In this document: piece after piece, positions 52,626 to 60,334 of the stretch
How the letters are laid out: every line of letters starts with the position of its first letter
How positions within the stretch are numbered: the stretch's first letter is position 1
From: Bacteroides sp.
GTDB lineage: Bacteria; Bacteroidota; Bacteroidia; Bacteroidales; Muribaculaceae
DNA length: 64,000 nt
Reading direction: 5' to 3'
Assembly (NCBI GenBank): GCA_014801585.1
Contig: JAAVDX010000010.1
Span: forward strand, 100,506 to 164,505
Notes under the pieces: generated by a model
Told to the model about the DNA's origin: nothing
What the model saw: only the letters and a program-made list of their open reading frames with translations
Database searches by the model: none
Made by a program: the position numbers and the translations under genes

Positions 52626-53714
52626 ATGATCATCGTCTCGCCTCTTATCCGACTGATTCTGAAGATAGCCACGATAGTATTCTATCTTCTTACGGCCCTT
52701 TGCTGCTTCGGAGGTTATATTTCGCCAAACATATTTCCGCTCGGATCGATTGCCGTAATCGGTATGCCGATAATGCTGACTATCTCTGCAATTCTGACGG
52801 TCGTATGGCTTTGCTTCCGAGGCTGGATTACGGCCGGCATCGGGGTAATCATGTTTATTGCCTGCTCAACTCCGATCAAGATGTGGTTTCCAATGAACTC
52901 CCCCTCCGAACCCGAGCCGGCGGATGCGCCGACGCTGACTATACTGACATGGAACACCCTGCACGGTGCCGATCTGGAAAATCCCAAGGCCGAAGGGTCG
53001 CGGATGCTTTCGAAGATTCTGGAGCTGAAACCCGATGTAGTGTGTCTGCAAGAGATCTTCGGTTTTGACCGAACCTGCCTGCAATATTACTCACAGGCCA
53101 CGATGGACTCCCTGCTTCAGATCTATCCCTATCAGCTCGGCGACGGCACTTACGACCTACGAATACTTTCGCGCTATCCGCTGCGTCATATCTATTTCGG
53201 TTCGCTCCACAGCGTGCGGCTGGCAGAGTGTTTCACGGTGAAGACACCGACGCGTGAAATAGCCATAGCCAATGTGCATCTTCCCTCTTTCCTATTGAAT
53301 GAGGATGAGAAAGGGCTCTTCAGCGTAGAGAATGCGAATGCCAAAGAGAAGGAGAAACTCGGACTTGATATAGTCCATAAGATGGAGAGAGTTTTTCCGG
53401 AACGGGCAGAAGCCGCCCAGAAAGTGCTCAACGGGTTTGAGGAACTGGCCATGCCTACCATTGTATGCGGAGACTTCAACGATGTCCCGGCTTCGTGGGT
53501 ATATCGGTTGTTTCTCAAGGCCGGATTCCAGGATGCTTACGTAGCGACTAACTTCTGGCCTACTTATACTTATTACCCACATAAATTCTACTTCCACCTG
53601 GATCAGATTTTCTATCGCGGAGCAGTAAGACCATTGAGCGTGGAACGACTTGATATCCGTACATCCGATCACCTCCCCCTCCTTGCGACATTCCAGATTC
53701 TGGAAGGATTTTAA
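52626..53714 (+). CDS. Membrane-anchored endonuclease/exonuclease/phosphatase family protein
   Basis: 362 residues. Three hydrophobic segments in the first ~85 residues are followed by an EEP catalytic domain: LTWNTLHGADLE, VVCLQEIFG (Mg2+-binding Glu), ANVHLPSF, VCGDFNDVPASWVYR, and FHLDQIFYRG then TSDHLPLLATF with the catalytic His. The substrate may be a nucleic acid, sphingomyelin-like lipid or phosphoinositide; this cannot be decided. Its place after the rhomboid pair is common in Bacteroidales. Confidence 0.88.
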   Translation: MIIVSPLIRLILKIATIVFYLLTALCCFGGYISPNIFPLGSIAVIGMPIMLTISAILTVVWLCFRGWITAGIGVIMFIACSTPIKMWFPMNSPSEPEPADAPTLTILTWNTLHGADLENPKAEGSRMLSKILELKPDVVCLQEIFGFDRTCLQYYSQATMDSLLQIYPYQLGDGTYDLRILSRYPLRHIYFGSLHSVRLAECFTVKTPTREIAIANVHLPSFLLNEDEKGLFSVENANAKEKEKLGLDIVHKMERVFPERAEAAQKVLNGFEELAMPTIVCGDFNDVPASWVYRLFLKAGFQDAYVATNFWPTYTYYPHKFYFHLDQIFYRGAVRPLSVERLDIRTSDHLPLLATFQILEGF

Positions 53715-53810
53715 TCATCCCGGCCTCTCTCCTTGCTAAAATCATTTAAAATCACACATACCCTAACACGTTTTATACTGCTATATACGTGGAGAATCCG
53801 AATTTTTTGA

Positions 53811-53818
53811 TAAATTTG
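53811..53818 (+). promoter_or_regulatory. Possible -7 element of the M3 peptidase gene
   Basis: TAAATTTG followed by GCA fits the -7 box, 82 bp before the GTG start; no -33 box is found at 19-21 bp. Confidence 0.4.
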
Positions 53819-53900
53819 CAGTTGATATGTCAGTGAGGCGGCATTTCCCGGCCCGGACAATCGTCACAATAGAAATTTCTAACCATATAAATAACTTAAC

Positions 53901-56012
53901 GTGAAAACACTTGCACTTACGCTCGCTGCCGCCATCTCAATCGGCGGAGCTGCGTCATCACCGGCCATGGCTGCGGGACACGAGAACCCGTTTCTGAAGC
54001 CCTACACGACACAGTATGAGATTCCGCCCTATTCCGAAATCCTGACTTCGGATTTCATTCCCGCCATCAAGGCCGGACTGAAAGAACAGGAACAGAATAT
54101 CAATGCTATCGTGAAGAATCGTGCCGTTCCCGACTTCGAGAACACAATTCTTCCTCTTGAGGATCTCTCGCCGATTCTGGAGCGTGTAGCGTCGGTCTAC
54201 TGGACATTCGACAGCGCCCTTTCCACTCCCGAGTTTGCCGCACTGGCCGATGAGGCAGTGCCTCTGCTGAATGAGGCCTCCAATCAAGTCAATCTTAATG
54301 AGGCACTCTTCAACAAAATCAAATACGTCTACGATCATCGCGACCAGCAGGGACTTGATCGGGTGCAGAAACGCCTTGTAGAGAAATACTATCGTCAGTT
54401 TGCCGAACAGGGAGCAGCTCTTCCGGAAGACAAGAAGAAAGAGCTTATCCGGATCAATGATGAACTTTCGAAGCTCTTCATTCAATTTAACAAGAATCTT
54501 CTGAACGCGACAAATGAATTCTATGTCAACGTAGGCGCAGACGCCGTAAGCGGACTTCCGGAATCATCACTCGGCACAGCAGCAGAAGAGGCCAAGAGTC
54601 GCGGTCTGGAAGGCTACGTATTCACACTCCACGCACCGAGCCGTCTGCCGGTGCTCCAATATGCCGACAATCGCGATCTTCGCAAGGCAATCTATGAGGG
54701 TTACGTAAACCTCGCCTCATCCGGCGACAACAATAATATTCCCGTAATCGAGAAGATTATCGCCCTGCGTGCCGAGAAAGCAAAAGTGATGGGCTTCGAT
54801 AATTTCGCGCAGATGATGACTTCACGTGTGATGGCGAAGACTCCCGAGGCAGCCGAGAATCTGCTTATGCAGGTGTTCACTCCTGCTGTGGAACGCGCTC
54901 ATGAGGAGGTAGCCGATATGCAGGCACTGGTAGACGCCGAGGGTGGCAATTTCAAGATCGCGCCCTGGGATTATTACTATTATGCCGAGAAGGTGAAAAA
55001 GCAGAAGTATGACCTTGATGAGGGTCAGCTTCGCCCCTACTTCTCACTTGAGAATGTGCTCAACGGACTCTTCGGAGCAGCCGAACAGCTCTACGGCATC
55101 AAGATGGTAGAGATGCCGGACGCCCCCCACTACATGGATGAAGTGACAGTCTACGACGTGCAGGACGCCAAGACCGGCGAACACGTGGCAGTATTCATGA
55201 CCGACTTCTTCCCCCGCGATTCCAAGCGCCAGGGCGCCTGGATGGAGCAGATTCAGTCGGCCGGTCTTTACGGCGACGGCAGCTACAAGCGTCCGATCGT
55301 CTACAACGTAGGCAACTTCACACGTCCTTCGGGCGACACCCCCGCACTGCTCACCATCGATGAGGTAGAGACGACCTTCCACGAATTCGGCCATGCACTT
55401 CAGGGGATGCTGACTACGTCTCCTTATAAGGGACTTGCCGGCACCAACGTCGACCGCGACTATGTAGAGATGTCGTCGCAGATGAACGAGCATTTTGCCT
55501 TCACTCCCGAGCTTCTTAAGCAATATGCCAAGCATTACAAGACGGGCGAAGTGATTCCCGATTCACTGATTACCAAACTTAACAACTCATCCAAATTCAA
55601 TCAGGGATTTGTCACTACGGAACTTGCCGGCGCGGCACTTCTCGACCTTGAATGGGGTAAGCACGACGGTAAGAATGTCGACGTGAAAGGATTCGAAGAG
55701 ACAATCGCCAAGAAGATCGGAATGCCCGAGGAGATCACCTACCGCTACCGCTCCCCCTACTTCAAGCATATCTTCGGTGACGACGGTTATGCTTCCGGTT
55801 ACTATACGTATCTTTGGAGCCAGGTGCTTGAGGCAGACGCATGGGAACTCTTCGAGCAGAACGGAGTATTCAATCCCGAGACAGCCGCATCCTACAAGAA
55901 GAATATTCTTGAGAGCGGCGACACGGAAGATGCTCTCATTCTCTTCGAGCGCTTCCGCGGTCATCAGCCCGACCCCCACGCCCTTCTCCGCCTCCGCGGC
56001 TTCGAGAAGTGA
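53901..56012 (+). CDS. dcp: M3 family metallopeptidase (peptidyl-dipeptidase Dcp type)
   Basis: 703 residues from a GTG start directly before the signal peptide (MKTLALTLAAAISIGGAASS, cut near MAAG). The zinc motif is HEFGH (494-498) in TTFHEFGHALQGM; the third ligand Glu lies in DYVEMSSQMNEH. The long helical N-terminal part and ENPFLKPYTTQYEIPPYSEI start are typical of Dcp. It removes C-terminal dipeptides from peptides, here in the periplasm. A strong terminator follows. Confidence 0.92.
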   Translation: MKTLALTLAAAISIGGAASSPAMAAGHENPFLKPYTTQYEIPPYSEILTSDFIPAIKAGLKEQEQNINAIVKNRAVPDFENTILPLEDLSPILERVASVYWTFDSALSTPEFAALADEAVPLLNEASNQVNLNEALFNKIKYVYDHRDQQGLDRVQKRLVEKYYRQFAEQGAALPEDKKKELIRINDELSKLFIQFNKNLLNATNEFYVNVGADAVSGLPESSLGTAAEEAKSRGLEGYVFTLHAPSRLPVLQYADNRDLRKAIYEGYVNLASSGDNNNIPVIEKIIALRAEKAKVMGFDNFAQMMTSRVMAKTPEAAENLLMQVFTPAVERAHEEVADMQALVDAEGGNFKIAPWDYYYYAEKVKKQKYDLDEGQLRPYFSLENVLNGLFGAAEQLYGIKMVEMPDAPHYMDEVTVYDVQDAKTGEHVAVFMTDFFPRDSKRQGAWMEQIQSAGLYGDGSYKRPIVYNVGNFTRPSGDTPALLTIDEVETTFHEFGHALQGMLTTSPYKGLAGTNVDRDYVEMSSQMNEHFAFTPELLKQYAKHYKTGEVIPDSLITKLNNSSKFNQGFVTTELAGAALLDLEWGKHDGKNVDVKGFEETIAKKIGMPEEITYRYRSPYFKHIFGDDGYASGYYTYLWSQVLEADAWELFEQNGVFNPETAASYKKNILESGDTEDALILFERFRGHQPDPHALLRLRGFEK

Positions 56013-56054
56013 TTCGAGATAATCCACACACGAGACAATCTCAAACACGATAAT

Positions 56055-56090
56055 AAAGCGCCGGAATTGCCATTTCCGGCGCTTTATTTC
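56055..56090 (+). terminator. Terminator of the M3 peptidase gene
   Basis: AAAGCGCCGGAA (56055-56066) pairs with TTCCGGCGCTTT (56074-56085), then ATTTC. Confidence 0.88.
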
Positions 56091-56126
56091 TAAAAATACG
56101 CCATTCCTAAAAATACGCTGCTGTCA

Positions 56127-57233
56127 ATGAATAAGATATTTCATTATCGCAAATCAAAGCCGGAAGAGAAGGTATCACTTATAGGAGAGCCGGAGAAACT
56201 ATCGCTGACCGACCAAACGGAGAAGCTATCGCTGACTAAGCAGGGGGAGAAGCTTACGCTGCCTCACCAGGGAGGAGAGAGATTCTCCGCTCACGATGAA
56301 AGTATGATGCGCCGGGCAATCCAATTAGCCCGCTACGGCGCGGGGCATACGTCGCCGAATCCGATGGTAGGCGCAGTGATCTGCGCTCCGGACGGACGCA
56401 TCATCGGGGAAGGATGGCATCGGCGTTGCGGACAGGCACATGCCGAAGTGAATGCCGTGGCATCCGTAGCCGAGGTCGATCGTCGGTTGCTTCCCGAGTC
56501 GACAATCTACGTCACACTCGAACCCTGTTCGCACTACGGTAAGACTCCGCCGTGTGCCGAGCTGCTTATCCGCGAACGCCTGAAGCGCGTGGTAGTCGGT
56601 TCGCTTGATCCCTTTCCTGAGGTTGCCGGGCGGGGAGTGGAGATGATCCGCCGAGCCGGAGGAGAGGTAGAAGTCGGTCTGCTTGAGGAAGAATGTCGGG
56701 CACTCAACCCCCGATTCCTCACAGCCCATACCCTCAAGCGCCCCCATATTCTGCTGAAATGGGCACAATCGGCTGATGGCTATATCGCACCAAAGCCCGG
56801 CGAACCGAGAGCGATATTTTCCACACCTCTGACCAGCATGGCAGTACACAAGCTACGCAGTCAGAGCGATGCGATCCTCGTAGGGGTCAATACGGTAATT
56901 GCTGACAATCCGCGGCTTGACACGCGTCTTTGGCCCGGGAGCGATCCCCGGCCGGTCACTATGGAATCCGACCGGCTTCCGGCGGACGCACGCATTATGG
57001 CAGCAAATCCGGTAATGCGCCGACGCGGAGAAACGCTCCCCGACTTTCTGTCGCGCCTTTATCGGGAAGAGAAAGTGACGTCGCTGATGGTGGAAGGAGG
57101 AGAGAAGGTGCTTAGCGACTTCATCCGCCAAGGGCTCTACGATGAAATCCGGGTAGAGGTGTCCCCCGGCAGAATCGGAGAAGGAATAAAGGCTCCACAA
57201 CTTCCTACAGACATTACTTTGACTGATTTTTAA
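56127..57233 (+). CDS. ribD: Bifunctional riboflavin biosynthesis deaminase/reductase RibD
   Basis: 368 residues. The zinc deaminase domain (about 58-200) shows GAGHTSPNPMVGAVI, HAEVNAV and PCSHYGKTPPCAEL; the reductase domain follows (HILLKWAQSADGYIA, ILVGVNTVIADNPRL, SLMVEGGEKVLSDF). It performs two steps of riboflavin synthesis. The first ~55 residues are an unusual extension containing four 9-residue repeats of the type EKLSLTKQG (56166-56273). The conserved part starts near Met62, so initiation at an internal ATG (56307 or 56310) is possible and would remove the repeats. Confidence 0.9.
   Translation: MNKIFHYRKSKPEEKVSLIGEPEKLSLTDQTEKLSLTKQGEKLTLPHQGGERFSAHDESMMRRAIQLARYGAGHTSPNPMVGAVICAPDGRIIGEGWHRRCGQAHAEVNAVASVAEVDRRLLPESTIYVTLEPCSHYGKTPPCAELLIRERLKRVVVGSLDPFPEVAGRGVEMIRRAGGEVEVGLLEEECRALNPRFLTAHTLKRPHILLKWAQSADGYIAPKPGEPRAIFSTPLTSMAVHKLRSQSDAILVGVNTVIADNPRLDTRLWPGSDPRPVTMESDRLPADARIMAANPVMRRRGETLPDFLSRLYREEKVTSLMVEGGEKVLSDFIRQGLYDEIRVEVSPGRIGEGIKAPQLPTDITLTDF
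56166..56273 (+). repeat. Four 27-bp repeats in the ribD 5' end
   Basis: Units start at 56166, 56193, 56220 and 56247 with GAGAAG or GAGAAA, and diverge toward their ends. They keep the reading frame and encode EK(V/L)(S/T)L-type nonapeptides. Confidence 0.8.
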
Positions 57234-57329
57234 CATTTTTTGGAGATTTTGTATTAAAAGCGGAGGAGTATAGCCGAAATTTCGGTAAATAATATTAACT
57301 TTGCAATTTGAATTATTATCTGATTCCAA

Positions 57330-58835
57330 ATGGTGAAGAAACACTATATCTATACTCTTCTCGGCGTGCTTGCGCTTCTTGGCTCCTGCAACTCAAAAGA
57401 TGAGCCGGAAAAGATCGACGAAGTGCTTGCTCCGAGCGTTGCCGTCACAAAATTTTCCATCCAACCTAACAAGGATGTGATGGAGAATCTCGACTCCGTC
57501 TATTTCTCTATAGATCTGGAGCATCGCGTGATCTATAACGCTGATTCCCTACCGGTCGGTACAAAGGTGGACAAGCTCGTACCGCTCATCGTATATCCAT
57601 CGGGGGTAAGCAGCGCAGAGATCACAATGACCGACGGGCAAACACGCACGGGGACAGTGGATTACGTCACGCATCCTACCGATTCCATCGACTTCACGGG
57701 GAAGGTATTCCTCAGTCTGGCCAACGCCGACAAGTCGCTGGTGATGACTTATCAGCTGAAAGTCAACGTGCATAAATGGGTCGGCGACTCACTGATGTGG
57801 GATAAGGAAGCCGTAGCACCACTTCCGTCGCGCAAGGCCTCACCCCGCAATCAGAAGACTATCAACACCGCTGACCGCACCCTCTCATTAATTGAGGAGT
57901 CTGACGGCAGCTATACACTCTCCTCATGCGCTACTCCGGCCGATAAAGCCTGGACACGCAATGAGCTGACCCTCACGTTCACACCGCAGGTGCGCACGCT
58001 GACCGCATGTGGCAATACCCTCTACCTACTTGACACGGACGGCAAACTTCATTCATCAGCCGACCAAGGGAAGCAATGGACCGATTGCTCCGTCACATGG
58101 CAGAACATCATCGGAGGCTTCAATGACGAACTGCTCGGTATTTCCGGATCGAAGTCGGCTCCGGAGTTTGATATCTATCCGCGTCCGGGCGGGTTTTCGC
58201 CATATGCTCTGCCGTCGGATTTTCCGACAGAAGGTTTGTCGCAATTCAATACTTACTCATCGAAATGGGCGGCCGAACCGATAGGATTCTTCATCGGTGG
58301 CGTCCGCGACGGCAAGACAAGTTACCACACGTGGGCCTACGACGGCGACAACTGGGCAAAAATTTCCAACACACCGCTGCCCGCGATGAAGGATGCGCTG
58401 ATTCTCCCCTACTTCAGCTATATGAAGACCTCCACATCATGGATTCAGACCGAATACAGCGTATGGCTCTGCATGGGAGGGATATTGGCCGACGGGAGCG
58501 TCAACAAGACACTCTATATCTCCTACGATAACGGGGTCAACTGGCGCGTGGCATCGGATCAGATGCAATGCCCTGACTTCGTAAAACCGGGATATTCGGC
58601 TGATGCAGTTATAGCCTCAACCGATATGGAGGCTGATCTCAACGATTCGTGGAAGAAGATCGCGCCCCTGCGTCGGGTGCCCCAGATGCGACTGAGCTAT
58701 GAGATCGAGGGAGACGACATCTCATGGAAATGTCCTTACATCTATCTCTTCGGCGGATTCAACGACCGGGATCAGCTCAACGACGAAATTCGGCGTGCAG
58801 TGTTAGCTCGTCTGACCTTCACTCCGATATTCTAA
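57330..58835 (+). CDS. DUF6242 lipoprotein with a beta-propeller-like region
   Basis: 501 residues, lipobox LGSC (Cys20). N-terminal beta domain (VAVTKFSIQPNKDVMENLDS, then SIDFTGKVFLSLANADKSLV) fits DUF6242. The C-terminal ~300 residues contain kelch- or sialidase-like blades (TLYLLDTDGKLHSSADQGKQ, LYISYDNGVNWRVAS, IYLFGGFNDRDQLNDEIRRA). Predicted to sit in the outer membrane. A -7 box TAACTTTG (57296-57303) precedes it. First in the cluster with the DUF6089 barrel, uppS and bamA; envelope role inferred. Confidence 0.75.
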   Translation: MVKKHYIYTLLGVLALLGSCNSKDEPEKIDEVLAPSVAVTKFSIQPNKDVMENLDSVYFSIDLEHRVIYNADSLPVGTKVDKLVPLIVYPSGVSSAEITMTDGQTRTGTVDYVTHPTDSIDFTGKVFLSLANADKSLVMTYQLKVNVHKWVGDSLMWDKEAVAPLPSRKASPRNQKTINTADRTLSLIEESDGSYTLSSCATPADKAWTRNELTLTFTPQVRTLTACGNTLYLLDTDGKLHSSADQGKQWTDCSVTWQNIIGGFNDELLGISGSKSAPEFDIYPRPGGFSPYALPSDFPTEGLSQFNTYSSKWAAEPIGFFIGGVRDGKTSYHTWAYDGDNWAKISNTPLPAMKDALILPYFSYMKTSTSWIQTEYSVWLCMGGILADGSVNKTLYISYDNGVNWRVASDQMQCPDFVKPGYSADAVIASTDMEADLNDSWKKIAPLRRVPQMRLSYEIEGDDISWKCPYIYLFGGFNDRDQLNDEIRRAVLARLTFTPIF

Positions 58836-58842
58836 GAAACAG

Positions 58843-59529
58843 ATGAAACGACGTTCCCTCATATCACTCCTCCTGCTGATCGCGGCGCTGCTACCGATCG
58901 GGGCCCGCGCGCAGGAAGACTACCGGTTTGACATCGGCGGGGGACTCGGCATGACCGGTTACCTCGGGGATGCCAACACATCCAATCTCTATCAGAACCC
59001 CTCCTGGGATATGGAACTGCTCTTCCGGTATATCGCCAATCCCCGCTGGGCATTCAAGACCAACTTCTACGTCGGCGGTCTGCGAGGCGACTCCTCGCAG
59101 ATGACCAACGTCTTTCCCTCCGACGAGACCTATAAATTCACTACCACATTCTATGAACTTGGAGAAATGGCAGAATTCAATTTCTTCAATTACGGAATGG
59201 GCGAGTATTACCGCAAACTGAAGCGCTTCTCCCCCTATATCACGGCGGGGTTGTCGCTGACGCTCTGGACCACATCGGGTCATACCTACGCCGGATTCAC
59301 ACTCCCCTTCGGAGTGGGGGCGAAATTCAAGGTGAACCGCCGACTGAATCTCGGGCTGGAATTCCTAATGAAGAAGGTATTCACGGACAAGCTTGACGGC
59401 GAGATGCTGAGCGATCCGATGGGAATCAAGAGTTCATTTGCGAAAAACACTGACTGGTATTCGACACTGACCTTTACGATCAGTTATGAATTCTCCAAGC
59501 GGTGTGCAGTCTGCAATTATAAAGAATAA
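58843..59529 (+). CDS. DUF6089 outer-membrane barrel protein
   Basis: 228 residues, signal peptide ending ARAQ (about 23). YRFDIGGGLGMTGYLGDANT is the typical start of the DUF6089 family; alternating strands such as FYELGEMAEFNFFNYG and FSPYITAGLSLTLW indicate a small beta-barrel. The C-terminus (FEFSKRCAVCNYKE region) leaves a pair of cysteines after the last strand. It sits 7 bp after the DUF6242 gene and 13 bp before uppS, an arrangement conserved in Bacteroidales. Function unknown. Confidence 0.78.
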   Translation: MKRRSLISLLLLIAALLPIGARAQEDYRFDIGGGLGMTGYLGDANTSNLYQNPSWDMELLFRYIANPRWAFKTNFYVGGLRGDSSQMTNVFPSDETYKFTTTFYELGEMAEFNFFNYGMGEYYRKLKRFSPYITAGLSLTLWTTSGHTYAGFTLPFGVGAKFKVNRRLNLGLEFLMKKVFTDKLDGEMLSDPMGIKSSFAKNTDWYSTLTFTISYEFSKRCAVCNYKE

Positions 59530-59542
59530 CCTACAGCACGTC

Positions 59543-60325
59543 ATGAACAACCTCGACGACATCATATCCAGAATCGACCCGACCAGGCTGCCACGCCACG
59601 TAGCGATCATCATGGATGGCAACGGGCGATGGGCCAATCAACTCGGGCGGCCACGCAGCGACGGCCACGCAGAAGGCGTGTCGGCCGTACACCGCGCTGT
59701 GGAATTCTCCTCCGACATGGGCATTGAGTATCTGACCCTCTATGCGTTCTCGACAGAGAACTGGAATCGTCCGCAGGAAGAGGTCGACACCCTGATGTAT
59801 CTTATCGGATGGGCCATCGAACGAGAGCTCCCCGACCTCATCCGAAATAATGTGAAGATACGGTTGGTAGGCGATATTCCCCGGATTCCGGAGGATGCGC
59901 GCCGCCGATTGCTTAACGCAGAGAAGGCCACTTCACATTGCACCGGTCTTACGCTTCTTATGTGTCTGAGTTATTCATCGCGCTGGGAGATCGCAGAGGC
60001 CGCTCGGCGACTTGCGACTCAGGCGGCGGAGGGGGTAATCTCCACCTCCGACATCACGGAAGAACTTATCTCGGCCAATCTTGCTACGGCAGGAGTGCCC
60101 GATCCCGATCTGCTGATACGCACGGGAGGGGAAGAGCGCATCTCCAACTTCCTGCTTTGGCAGATAGCCTACAGCGAACTATACTTCACACCGGTACTCT
60201 GGCCGGATTTTCAGAAAGAAAACTATGCGGAGGCGATACTTGATTATCAGAACCGCGAACGCCGATTCGGCAAAACCAGTGCTCAGGTGCAGCAGAAAGA
60301 CGCTGACCTGGAACCCAACATCTAA
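59543..60325 (+). CDS. uppS: Isoprenyl transferase (undecaprenyl diphosphate synthase family)
   Basis: 260 residues from ATG 59543; the frame extends back into the DUF6089 gene, but the family begins here. Motifs: HVAIIMDGNGRWANQ with the Mg2+-binding Asp, TLYAFSTENWNRP, and near the end RTGGEERISNFLLWQIAYSE. It makes the polyprenyl diphosphate carrier for peptidoglycan and glycan synthesis in the cytoplasm. bamA begins 9 bp after its stop. Confidence 0.95.
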   Translation: MNNLDDIISRIDPTRLPRHVAIIMDGNGRWANQLGRPRSDGHAEGVSAVHRAVEFSSDMGIEYLTLYAFSTENWNRPQEEVDTLMYLIGWAIERELPDLIRNNVKIRLVGDIPRIPEDARRRLLNAEKATSHCTGLTLLMCLSYSSRWEIAEAARRLATQAAEGVISTSDITEELISANLATAGVPDPDLLIRTGGEERISNFLLWQIAYSELYFTPVLWPDFQKENYAEAILDYQNRERRFGKTSAQVQQKDADLEPNI

Positions 60326-60334
60326 CCTCCATCT

